A DNA stretch of 8,135 nt from Campylobacteraceae bacterium (lineage in GTDB: Bacteria; Campylobacterota; Campylobacteria; Campylobacterales; Sulfurovaceae): positions 1-8,135 of the forward strand of contig JALVEV010000233.1 of assembly GCA_027030605.1 (NCBI GenBank). The letters are read 5' to 3'. Below are positions 1 through 6,717 of the stretch, piece by piece (positions within the stretch are counted from its first letter, which is position 1; each line of letters opens with the position of its first letter). Position numbers and translations under genes: made by a program. The notes beneath the pieces are model-generated. The model made no database searches. It saw only the letters and a program-made list of their open reading frames with translations, and was not told the DNA's origin.

Positions 1-117
1 TATAAAGATACCAATAGAGAGCTATTTGCTCAAAAAGCTAAAGAGTTAAGAGAGTATCTCTCTCATGGTAGCTCTAAAAATGTAGCAAATATTTTGCAAA
101 AGGATAAAACATCTTAG
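1..117 (+). CDS. C-terminal fragment of an unidentified protein
   Basis: An open frame enters from the left edge and ends at TAG 115-117, giving 38 residues that finish in SSKNVANILQKDKTS. The fragment is polar and Lys/Glu-rich, looks helical and soluble, and has no membrane segment or recognisable motif, so I assign no function. Its last codons overlap the start region of queH: the stop at 115-117 lies inside the second and third codons of queH if that gene starts at 111. The purine-rich stretch at 98-105, which serves as queH's ribosome binding site, is coded within this gene. The tight overlap suggests the two genes are co-transcribed and translationally coupled. The start lies outside the window. 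Confidence 0.6.
   Translation, partial: YKDTNRELFAQKAKELREYLSHGSSKNVANILQKDKTS
98..105 (+). promoter_or_regulatory. Shine-Dalgarno that points to an ATC start for queH
   Basis: AAAAGGAT at 98-105 is a good Campylobacterota-type Shine-Dalgarno. It ends five bases before ATC 111-113 and the second G of its GG (103) is seven bases from it, the normal spacing for an initiation codon. No ATG, GTG or TTG in the queH frame lies between the upstream in-frame stop (TAA 105-107) and ATG 273. No comparable Shine-Dalgarno is visible just before 273, where the sequence reads as conserved QueH coding sequence. The site therefore decides the start of queH. Confidence 0.6.
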
Positions 118-1193
118 TTCATATCTGCTGTTCTGTCGATAGCCACTACTTTTTACAAAAGCTTCAAGCCGATTTTCCAAATGAGAAGCTAGTAGGTTTC
201 TTCTATGACCCAAATATTCACCCATACTCTGAGTATCAGCTACGCCTACTCGATGTTAAACGCTCCTGTAAAATGTTAGGTATAGAACTTATAGAGGGAG
301 AGTATGATACCCAGAGTTGGCTAGAGGCTGTACGAGGGTTGGAAAAAGAGCCTGAAAAGGGGGCTAGGTGTGCAGTATGTTTTGACAAACGATTTGAGGT
401 AACAGCACAACAAGCTTCTGATATGGGTGAGAAGAGCTTTACCTCTACCCTACTCACTTCACCAAAGAAATCTATTAAACAGCTTAAACATGCTGGAGAT
501 AAACTAGCCCAAAAACATGGCATAGAGTTTGTAGCACCCGACTATCGTAAAGCTTCGGGAACTCAAGAGCAGAACATCTTAGCTAAACAAGATGCCCTCT
601 ACCGTCAAGACTACTGTGGTTGCCTCTTTGGACTTACCATGCAAAGAGAACAACAACAGAAACTTGCCGATGAACTCTTCTCTCCTATCTCAGGACAAAT
701 TCAACCAGAATCTATAGAGGCTAGAGTAGCACTCTACAAAGAGCGTTTGGAGTTAGAAGAGAGAGGTATTGAGTATAAAATTGTCAAAGAGCGTTTCTTA
801 AACTGGAGACTTATACATGGACTCTTACGTATTAAAAAAGAGACTATTCCTGCACACTTTCTACCTATGTCTACTCTAAAGAGTGAATATACAAGAGGAA
901 AAATAGATAACCAAATAGGCGATTTACACTATATGAATCGAGATGAGGTAAAATTTATTACTTTAGAGAGCTACAATAGACTATCAAAGAGTCACTACAG
1001 TAGTGTTAGTCAATTAATTTTCAATACTCCATATTTTGAAACAGAACTTAAAATTAGAAAGCAATTAATTACTAATCCTTACGATTTATCTTTAATTGTT
1101 ATTGTCGATAAAATTCCTACTCAAAAAGTCGAAATTCTCTATAAAAGCCATATTTATGAAGATGTTAAAGAAGTTCTGTTAAAAATCACTTAA
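111..1193 (+). CDS. queH: Epoxyqueuosine reductase QueH, apparent ATC start
   Basis: QueH reduces epoxyqueuosine to queuosine in the wobble position of GUN-anticodon tRNAs, replacing the unrelated cobalamin enzyme QueG; it works in the cytoplasm with an iron-sulphur centre. From ATC 111 the protein has 360 residues, close to the length I recall for Helicobacter homologues. The N-terminus LVHICCSVDSHYFL carries the conserved Cys6-Cys7 and Asp10. Further family marks are FFYDPNIHPYSEY (31-42), Cys87/Cys90 in RCAVC, and Cys169/Cys171 in YCGC, which together supply the metal-binding cysteines. Residues from about 180 to the end form an extension beyond the catalytic core whose role I cannot tell. 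The first canonical start, ATG 273, would begin at residue 55 and lose the Cys pair, so I extend the gene upstream. The start overlaps the preceding gene by seven bases. ATC may be a true rare start, an inactivating mutation, or a sequence error for ATG. Confidence 0.87.
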   Translation: MLVHICCSVDSHYFLQKLQADFPNEKLVGFFYDPNIHPYSEYQLRLLDVKRSCKMLGIELIEGEYDTQSWLEAVRGLEKEPEKGARCAVCFDKRFEVTAQQASDMGEKSFTSTLLTSPKKSIKQLKHAGDKLAQKHGIEFVAPDYRKASGTQEQNILAKQDALYRQDYCGCLFGLTMQREQQQKLADELFSPISGQIQPESIEARVALYKERLELEERGIEYKIVKERFLNWRLIHGLLRIKKETIPAHFLPMSTLKSEYTRGKIDNQIGDLHYMNRDEVKFITLESYNRLSKSHYSSVSQLIFNTPYFETELKIRKQLITNPYDLSLIVIVDKIPTQKVEILYKSHIYEDVKEVLLKIT

Positions 1194-1210
1194 CATTTTA
1201 ACTCTTTTTA

Positions 1211-1218
1211 GATAAAAT
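1211..1218 (+). promoter_or_regulatory. Probable sigma-70 -10 box for the fabZ operon
   Basis: GATAAAAT at 1211-1218 matches the Campylobacter/Helicobacter extended -10 consensus gnTAnaAT at every defined position. It is preceded by T-rich stretches (1196-1199, 1205-1209) instead of a clear -35 box, which is usual for these bacteria. Transcription would begin near 1225 and leave a leader of about 25 bases containing the fabZ ribosome binding site. This is the only intergenic gap in the plus-strand block large enough for a conventional promoter plus leader. Confidence 0.5.
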
Positions 1219-1249
1219 AATTAAAAATTTTCTCTAAAGGCTGAACTCA

Positions 1250-1699
1250 ATGCTCTATGATGTTGTTGAAATTCAAAAAATCTTACCACATCGGTACCCC
1301 TTTTTACTTCTTGACCGTGTGACTAAACTTGAGAAAGGTGTCAGTATTGAAGGGTACAAAAATGTTTCGATTTCTGAACCTGTATTTCAAGGACACTTTC
1401 CTGACCATCCAATCTATCCTGGAGTTATGATTATAGAAGGTATGGCTCAAGCTGGTGGAGTGTTAGCTTTTAAAAGTTCTAGTGAAGAGGAGCAAGAGGC
1501 TGCTGCTGAAAAAGTTGTCTACTTTATGAGTATTGACAAAGCAAAATTTCGCTCTCCAGTAACACCAGGAGACCAATTGGTTTATAGAATTAATGTCATT
1601 AGACATAGAGGAGCTATTTGGCAACTTGATGCAAAAGCTTATGTCGATGAAAAACTAGTAGCAGAAGCTGAATTAAAAGCTATGATAGTCGATAAATAA
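1250..1699 (+). CDS. fabZ: 3-hydroxyacyl-[ACP] dehydratase FabZ
   Basis: FabZ dehydrates (3R)-hydroxyacyl-ACP to trans-2-enoyl-ACP in type II fatty acid elongation, in the cytoplasm. The 149-residue hot-dog-fold protein has the usual family length. [11 protein letters not shown] (14-24) is the FabZ signature. The active site is in [20 protein letters not shown], with catalytic His49 and Glu63 matching His/Glu of E. coli and H. pylori FabZ. An acidic stretch, [11 protein letters not shown] (about 77-87), sits in a surface loop. ATG 1250 follows AAAGG at 1236-1240 with nine bases between. It is the first gene after the putative promoter at 1211-1218 and lies 30 bases before lpxA. FabZ and LpxA share the 3-hydroxyacyl-ACP pool, so the balance between phospholipid and lipid A is set partly by these two neighbours. 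Confidence 0.97.
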   Translation: MLYDVVEIQKILPHRYPFLLLDRVTKLEKGVSIEGYKNVSISEPVFQGHFPDHPIYPGVMIIEGMAQAGGVLAFKSSSEEEQEAAAEKVVYFMSIDKAKFRSPVTPGDQLVYRINVIRHRGAIWQLDAKAYVDEKLVAEAELKAMIVDK

Positions 1700-1729
1700 T
1701 TATTGATATTTATAATATAAAGGGAATTT

Positions 1730-2518
1730 GTGTCAAATATACATACAACAGCTATTATTGAAGAGGGTGCAACTATTGGAGAGAATGTCACTATTGGTCC
1801 ATTTGCAACTATCTCCTCTCAAACTGTTATTGGAGACAATTGTATTGTCGATGCACATGCTGTTATTGAAGGCAAAACAACCATAGGTAAAAACAATCAT
1901 ATCTTCTCTCATGCTGTTGTAGGCTCGATTCCTCAAGACTTAAAATATAGTGGTGAAGAGGTTGAACTTATTATTGGTGATGACAATAAGATTCGTGAAT
2001 TTACCCTAATTAACCCAGGCACAAAAGGTGGTGGTAGTGTTACACGAATTGGAAATAACAACCTACTAATGGGCTATGTACATTTAGGTCATGATGTTAT
2101 AATGGGCAACAACTGTATCTTAGCCAATGGAGCAACTTTAGCAGGGCATGTTGAGCTAGGAGACAATGTTGTTATTGGAGGTCTTACACCTGTTCATCAA
2201 TTTGTTCATATTGGTGACTTTGCAATGATTGCAGGTGCTTCTGCATTGAGTCAAGATATTCCTCCTTACTGTTTAGCAGAGGGGAATAGAGCTACATTGA
2301 GAGGTCTTAACCTTACAGGACTTCGACGACATATCCAAAGAGATGAGATTAATGAACTTAAAGTAGCTTATAGAGAACTATTTGAGAGTGGGCAACCCCT
2401 TCAAGAGTCAGCAGAGAAAATATTGAGTAAAACCTCTTCAAAGAGTGTAAAAAATTTAGTAGAGTTTATCATGAATTCAAAACGTGGTATTCCATTTATA
2501 AGGAAAATTAATGGCTAG
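1730..2518 (+). CDS. lpxA: UDP-N-acetylglucosamine O-acyltransferase LpxA
   Basis: LpxA transfers a 3-hydroxyacyl chain from ACP to the 3-OH of UDP-GlcNAc, the first step of lipid A synthesis in the cytoplasm. The 262 residues equal the E. coli length. The first two thirds are hexapeptide repeats of a left-handed beta-helix (about 6-180), followed by a helical C-terminal domain. Active-site residues align with E. coli at an offset of four: His118, His121 (general base, E. coli His125), His140 and His156; QDLKYSGE (69-76) matches the substrate-binding QDLKYAGE. Gly169 aligns with E. coli Gly173, the hydrocarbon-ruler position that permits a long acyl chain; chain length here is an inference. 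The start is GTG 1730 with AAGGG at 1720-1724; no ATG fits. The last eight bases overlap clpX, consistent with coupled translation. Confidence 0.97.
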   Translation: MSNIHTTAIIEEGATIGENVTIGPFATISSQTVIGDNCIVDAHAVIEGKTTIGKNNHIFSHAVVGSIPQDLKYSGEEVELIIGDDNKIREFTLINPGTKGGGSVTRIGNNNLLMGYVHLGHDVIMGNNCILANGATLAGHVELGDNVVIGGLTPVHQFVHIGDFAMIAGASALSQDIPPYCLAEGNRATLRGLNLTGLRRHIQRDEINELKVAYRELFESGQPLQESAEKILSKTSSKSVKNLVEFIMNSKRGIPFIRKING

Positions 2519-3725
2519 AAAAGAGTGTAGTTTTTGTAATACTACAGAAAAAGAGAATAATCCATTTATTGCAGGTAATAATGCTTATATCTGCTCTAAC
2601 TGTGTTACATCTGCATATAAAATCCTCTTTGGAGAAGAGGAGAGTAGCTCTGAGACTATTGAGCCGACAACTCTTCTTATTCCAAAAGAGATTCATCGAA
2701 TATTAGATGACTATGTTATTGGTCAAGAGAGTGCAAAAAAGACACTCTCTGTTGCTGTCTATAACCACTATAAAAGAATCTTTAAAAATAGACAAGAGAA
2801 CGATACTAGCATTGAAAAATCAAATATCTTACTAATTGGTCCAACAGGTTCAGGTAAAACCCTTTTAGCACAGACCATCGCAAAATTTTTAGATGTGCCT
2901 ATTGCTATTTCAGATGCAACAAATCTAACTGAAGCTGGTTATGTTGGAGAGGATGTAGAGAATATCTTAACTAAACTTCTACAAGCTGCTAATGATGATG
3001 TAGCTAAAGCTGAACGTGGTATAATATTTATTGATGAGATGGATAAAATTGCACGTATGGGTGAAAATCGTTCAATTACACGTGATGTCTCAGGAGAAGG
3101 GGTTCAACAGGCTCTTCTTAAAATTATAGAGGGTTCAGTCGTAAACATTCCACCAAAAGGTGGACGTAAACATCCAAATCAAGACTTTTTACAGATAGAC
3201 ACCTCTAATATACTCTTTATCTGTGGTGGTGCTTTTGATGGTGTTGAAGAGATTATCCAAAGACGTTTAGGTGCAAATCAGCTCGGTTTTGGACAAGAGA
3301 AGAGAAGTAACAAAGAGAATGAAGATGTAATGCATCTTATAGAGTCGGATGACTTGGTTCAGTTTGGAATTATTCCAGAACTTATTGGACGGCTTCATGT
3401 TACAGCAACACTCGAACCAATTACATTGGAAGATATGGTACGAATTTTAGTTGAGCCTAAAAATTCAATTATTAAACAGTATCAAAAACTCTTTGAGATT
3501 GACAACGCTATCTTAACCTTTGAAGAGTCTGCCTTACGTGCAGTAGCACAAAAAGCGATTAAGCGAAAAACAGGTGCTAGAGGCTTACGTTCAATTATGG
3601 AAGAGTCTCTCTTAGATATAATGTATGAGTTACCAGAACTTGAAGGGTATGAAGTTATTGTTACAGAAGATGTCATAAACAACGGAGTTAAACCTCTATA
3701 TATAAAAAATTCAAAAATAGCATAA
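2511..3725 (+). CDS. clpX: ClpXP unfoldase subunit ClpX
   Basis: ClpX is the hexameric AAA+ unfoldase that recognises, unfolds and threads substrates into the ClpP peptidase. The 404 residues show every family landmark in order: N-terminal zinc-binding domain with Cys6, Cys9, Cys28 and Cys31; Walker A GPTGSGKT (110-117); pore-1 loop GYVGE (143-147); Walker [10 protein letters not shown] (171-179) with Asp175/Glu176; the RKH pore loop (219-221); a ClpP-docking loop reading LGF (258-260) in place of the common IGF; the arginine finger Arg294 in GIIPELIGR; and sensor-2 Arg357 in [13 protein letters not shown]. Nothing is missing, so it should be active. ATG 2511 overlaps the end of lpxA by eight bases. 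mreB follows after nine bases. No clpP lies in the window. The location among envelope genes reflects conserved order, not a demonstrated shared function. Confidence 0.98.
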   Translation: MARKECSFCNTTEKENNPFIAGNNAYICSNCVTSAYKILFGEEESSSETIEPTTLLIPKEIHRILDDYVIGQESAKKTLSVAVYNHYKRIFKNRQENDTSIEKSNILLIGPTGSGKTLLAQTIAKFLDVPIAISDATNLTEAGYVGEDVENILTKLLQAANDDVAKAERGIIFIDEMDKIARMGENRSITRDVSGEGVQQALLKIIEGSVVNIPPKGGRKHPNQDFLQIDTSNILFICGGAFDGVEEIIQRRLGANQLGFGQEKRSNKENEDVMHLIESDDLVQFGIIPELIGRLHVTATLEPITLEDMVRILVEPKNSIIKQYQKLFEIDNAILTFEESALRAVAQKAIKRKTGARGLRSIMEESLLDIMYELPELEGYEVIVTEDVINNGVKPLYIKNSKIA

Positions 3726-3734
3726 GGAAATAGA

Positions 3735-4769
3735 ATGTTTAAGAAACTTTTGGGAGTATTTTCAAACGATTTAGCAATAGATTTAGGAACGGCAAACACA
3801 TTAGTATTGGTTAAAGGAAAAGGAATCAGTATTAACGAACCATCAGTAGTAGCTATTCAATATGATAAACGTGGTCGAGAGCATATCTTAGCAGTAGGTC
3901 AAGAGGCAAAAGATATGGTGGGTAAAACACCAGGCAATATTAAAGCTATTCGTCCAATGAGAGATGGAGTTATTGCAGACTTTAATGTTACAGAGATGAT
4001 GATTCGATACTTTATTGAGAAAGTACACAACAGAAAAGGTCTATTCTCTCCAAGAATAATCATCTGTGTCCCTTTTGGTCTTACTCAAGTAGAGAGAAAA
4101 GCTGTTAAAGAGTCGGCTATGTCAGCAGGAGCTAGAGAGGTACATCTTATTGAAGAACCTATGGCTGCAGCAATTGGTTCAGGTATTCCTGTAAAAGATC
4201 CAAATGGAAACTTAGTAGTTGATATTGGTGGGGGTACAACTGAGATTGGTGTTATCTCTTTAGGTGGACTTGTACTCTCTAAGTCAATTCGTACAGCTGG
4301 TGACAAACTTGATAAATCTATTATAGACTATATGAAGAGAAACTTTAACCTTCTTATTGGTGACCGTATTGCCGAAGAGTTAAAGATTAGAGTTGGTACA
4401 GCAATTCAACTTGATGAAGAGCTAGTTATGACAGTTAAGGGGCGAGACCAAGTTGCTGGGCTTTTAAGTTCAATAGAGATTAACTCTGAACATATGAGAG
4501 AAGCTATGAAAGAGCCAATAAAAGAGATTGGTGAAGCACTCAAAACAGTACTTGAGCAGACACCTCCTGATTTGGCTGGAGATATTGTTGAAAATGGAAT
4601 TGTTTTAACTGGTGGTGGAGCTTTAATCAGAGGCTTAGATAAATATCTCTCAAATATGATTAAACTTCCAGTATATGTTGCTGAAGACCCTCTACTTGCT
4701 GTTGCAAAAGGTACAGGAAAAGCATTAGAAGAAATTGATATATTACAACAATCAGTTTATGAAGACTAG
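3735..4769 (+). CDS. mreB: Rod-shape actin homologue MreB
   Basis: MreB polymerises into membrane-bound antiparallel filaments that guide lateral cell-wall synthesis. The 344-residue protein has the usual length. Actin-fold nucleotide motifs are visible: phosphate-1 DLGTANT (16-22), phosphate-2 DIGGGTTEIG (163-172) and the adenosine motif LTGGGALIRG (291-300). EEPMAAAIGSG (140-150) and GTAIQL (221-226) are also typical. The N-terminal MFKKLLGVFS is a short amphipathic segment of the kind that binds the membrane in Gram-negative MreB. ATG 3735 follows AAGGA at 3724-3728, which overlaps the clpX stop codon, so the gene reads as part of the same operon. Its end overlaps the mreC start by 11 bases. 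Confidence 0.98.
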   Translation: MFKKLLGVFSNDLAIDLGTANTLVLVKGKGISINEPSVVAIQYDKRGREHILAVGQEAKDMVGKTPGNIKAIRPMRDGVIADFNVTEMMIRYFIEKVHNRKGLFSPRIIICVPFGLTQVERKAVKESAMSAGAREVHLIEEPMAAAIGSGIPVKDPNGNLVVDIGGGTTEIGVISLGGLVLSKSIRTAGDKLDKSIIDYMKRNFNLLIGDRIAEELKIRVGTAIQLDEELVMTVKGRDQVAGLLSSIEINSEHMREAMKEPIKEIGEALKTVLEQTPPDLAGDIVENGIVLTGGGALIRGLDKYLSNMIKLPVYVAEDPLLAVAKGTGKALEEIDILQQSVYED

Positions 4770-5586
4770 CCGATTAATACTATTTGTACTCTTAATTATA
4801 TTAGGTATCTTTCTCTTACGACAAGAGAAGTACTTTCAAGATAAGTTTGCACTTATCTCGCTACCTATAAAAGAGTACTATCTTCAATTTACAAATAATA
4901 TTAAAGAGTTAAGAGATAAATATCTTCAACAAGCAGAATCTGTTGAAGCATTAAAAAAAGAGAATATCCTTCTACGTAAATACCTTTATCAACAGAGAAT
5001 TACTATTGTTAAACTTCAACAACTTGCCCAATTTAATGAAAAAAAATTCAACAACTATAAAAATATTTTACGTGTTCAAACTATCTCTTACAAAAAACTA
5101 AATGACTTTTCACAAGTTTTTCTTACTAAGAGTAGTGAGTTGGGTGAAGATAAAATTTATGGTCTAATCCAAAAAAATGTTGCCGCTGGTATTGCTATAA
5201 AAGAGAATGATACCTTAAAAGGGATTCTTCTTTCCAATCCAATTTGTCAATTTTCAACCTTTATAGGAAAAGACAAAACACCAGGAATTGCAAAAGGTAT
5301 TGATGCTGAAAATATTGAGGTTAATTTTATTCCTAAGTGGTCTAAAATTAATGTAGGAGATAAAGTTTTAACATCAGGAATGGATGATATTTTTTTACCT
5401 AATATTCCTGTTGGAGAGGTAACTAATATTATTACAAAAAGTACCTATAAAACTGCTATTGTCAAAACCTATGCAGATGTACTACACCCTAACTTTTTCT
5501 ATCTTGTAAAAGAGGTTCTTCAAGAAAATGACAACAACAGTTCTTTAAATAAGGTAGAAAACAACTCTACTAAGGAGAAAAAATGA
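4759..5586 (+). CDS. mreC: Rod-shape scaffold protein MreC
   Basis: MreC is a bitopic inner-membrane protein whose periplasmic part activates the elongation PBP2/RodA complex in step with MreB. From ATG 4759 it has 275 residues: a TM segment (about 4-21), a coiled coil rich in Leu, Glu and Lys (about 40-95), and the beta-domain (about 105-255) with the characteristic GDKVLTSGMDDIFLP (200-214) and IPVGEV (216-221). A polar Asn/Ser/Lys tail of about 20 residues ends the protein. A frame eight codons longer from TTG 4735 exists, but ATG 4759 puts the positive MKTSR directly before the TM helix, as expected. No clear Shine-Dalgarno precedes it, so translation probably relies on coupling to mreB (11-base overlap). 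No mreD follows; the next gene, a MotA-like channel, overlaps by four bases (ATGA). Confidence 0.93.
   Translation: MKTSRLILFVLLIILGIFLLRQEKYFQDKFALISLPIKEYYLQFTNNIKELRDKYLQQAESVEALKKENILLRKYLYQQRITIVKLQQLAQFNEKKFNNYKNILRVQTISYKKLNDFSQVFLTKSSELGEDKIYGLIQKNVAAGIAIKENDTLKGILLSNPICQFSTFIGKDKTPGIAKGIDAENIEVNFIPKWSKINVGDKVLTSGMDDIFLPNIPVGEVTNIITKSTYKTAIVKTYADVLHPNFFYLVKEVLQENDNNSSLNKVENNSTKEKK
5572..5577 (+). promoter_or_regulatory. Strong Shine-Dalgarno for the MotA-like gene
   Basis: AAGGAG at 5572-5577 is close to the ideal anti-16S complement and is spaced five bases from ATG 5583. It is the best ribosome binding site in the operon, although the gene also overlaps mreC by four bases. This points to active translation of the downstream gene, not mere read-through coupling. 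Confidence 0.7.
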
Positions 5587-6716
5587 CCAACACAAACAGT
5601 TCAACAGGTCCCTGTTTTATTAACTATTTTGTTTTAGCCTTTTTTGGAACTCTATTTTTTGTTACCATCTTATTAGGCTACTTGCACACTCTTCCAATTA
5701 AAGTTAGTCTACATTCTCTTCTAATTATTGGCTTTATCTATTTAGTCTTTCTCTTTTTTATTCGACACAATGCAAACTATGTTATTTGTAAAATACGTAA
5801 AGAGTATGTTAATTTACAAAAAGCACTACAACAACATATCAAAGCTAACTCCTTGACTATTTTAGATGAGACAAAATCAACCATTAATATTAGTGACTTT
5901 TTTCAAAACTACTATAAGAGATTTAGAAACGATAACTATGCATCTATAGCACCATCACTCTTTCCAATGCTTGGTATCTTAGGTACATTTACAGCTATTG
6001 CTATCTCTATGCCTGACTTTTCAAGCTCCAATACAGCTGAACTTGACAGTGATATCTCTATACTTCTTTCAGGAATTGGCACTGCTTTTTATGCCTCTAT
6101 TTATGGTATCTACCTCTCTATTATTTGGAGTTTTTTTGAAAAGAGAGGTCTCTCTAAACTTGACAGTGACCTACATGAACTTCATGAGGTCTATGAGAGC
6201 TATATTTGGTCTGAGAGCGAACTAAAGAGACATGAACACATGCAACATGAGATGCGTGACCAAAAGATGATAGAAGCACTTAAAGAGACTTTTAACTTAG
6301 AGTTTATTCAAACTCTTAATGAGAAGCATCTAGAGAATTTTCAAACCATTATTAATGAAACAAATAAAAACTTTACAACGGTTACAGAGCATATGAAAAT
6401 GGTCTCTAGTGAACTAAAAGATACTATAGCTAAAATTCATGCTTCACAATCAGCACTAAGTGCAAGTGAAAAAATTGAACAGAATATTAAAGAGTTTACT
6501 AAGACAACAGATACTCTTAACAAAACTCTACAGAAATTTGATGCTACACTAGAAGAGTCTCTCAATATGACTTTCCATAAGATAGACAAAGAGGTGAGTG
6601 AGATTGTTATGAAACTAGCTAACTTTGCTCATAGTACAAGTGAACAAAACAGAATTTTGCAACGTACCATTACTGAGTATCACAACACCCTATCTCAACA
6701 AATAGCGAACAAATAA
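5583..6716 (+). CDS. MotA/TolQ/ExbB-superfamily proton channel with long helical tail (ZorA-like)
   Basis: This is a 377-residue ion-channel subunit of the MotA/ExbB/ZorA type. Four TM segments are visible: about 13-33, 43-61, 123-143 and 159-184. A cytoplasmic segment of about 60 residues separates TM2 and TM3. The family core is TM3, LFPMLGILGTFTAIAIS (127-142), with Thr135/Thr137, and TM4, ISILLSGIGTAFYASIYGIY (158-177), with Thr167; small and polar residues line the ion path in relatives. Residues from about 190 to 377 are a charged, probably coiled-coil cytoplasmic tail with no other domain; such a tail is typical of ZorA and absent from TolQ/ExbB. It would form the outer five-subunit ring around two copies of the protein coded at 6718. 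It is not flagellar MotA: no flagellar genes are near and the torque-helix loop is not recognisable. A role in envelope or cell-wall work is inferred from linkage to mreBC. Confidence 0.82.
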   Translation: MTNTNSSTGPCFINYFVLAFFGTLFFVTILLGYLHTLPIKVSLHSLLIIGFIYLVFLFFIRHNANYVICKIRKEYVNLQKALQQHIKANSLTILDETKSTINISDFFQNYYKRFRNDNYASIAPSLFPMLGILGTFTAIAISMPDFSSSNTAELDSDISILLSGIGTAFYASIYGIYLSIIWSFFEKRGLSKLDSDLHELHEVYESYIWSESELKRHEHMQHEMRDQKMIEALKETFNLEFIQTLNEKHLENFQTIINETNKNFTTVTEHMKMVSSELKDTIAKIHASQSALSASEKIEQNIKEFTKTTDTLNKTLQKFDATLEESLNMTFHKIDKEVSEIVMKLANFAHSTSEQNRILQRTITEYHNTLSQQIANK

Positions 6717-6717
6717 G

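Noticed and set aside
273..1193. ATG 273 as the queH start (306 residues)
   Set aside because: It removes the N-terminal Cys6-Cys7 and the FFYDPNIHPYSEY motif that are clearly coded in frame upstream from 120, so it cannot be the start of a working enzyme.
1178..1209. Terminator after queH
   Set aside because: GTTAAAA (1178-1184) can pair with TTTTAAC (1196-1202) before a short T-run, but the stem has a single G-C pair and an 11-base loop, and overlaps the coding end; too weak to call.
1711..1716. TATAAT as a promoter for lpxA
   Set aside because: The transcript would begin near 1723, inside the lpxA ribosome binding site, leaving almost no leader. AT-rich DNA gives such matches by chance, and lpxA is better read as part of the fabZ operon.
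236..4306. Several minus-strand open frames across queH, lpxA, clpX and mreB
   Set aside because: They are antisense shadows of well-supported genes, with Ser/Cys-rich or low-complexity translations and no family motifs.
4735..4758. TTG 4735 as an alternative mreC start
   Set aside because: It adds eight polar residues before MKTSR with no Shine-Dalgarno; ATG 4759 gives the expected short positive N-terminus and an overlap with the mreB stop.
5998..6225. 75-residue plus-strand frame inside the MotA-like gene
   Set aside because: It lies wholly within the family-defining TM3-TM4 coding region of the larger gene in another frame and has no ribosome binding site or recognisable features.
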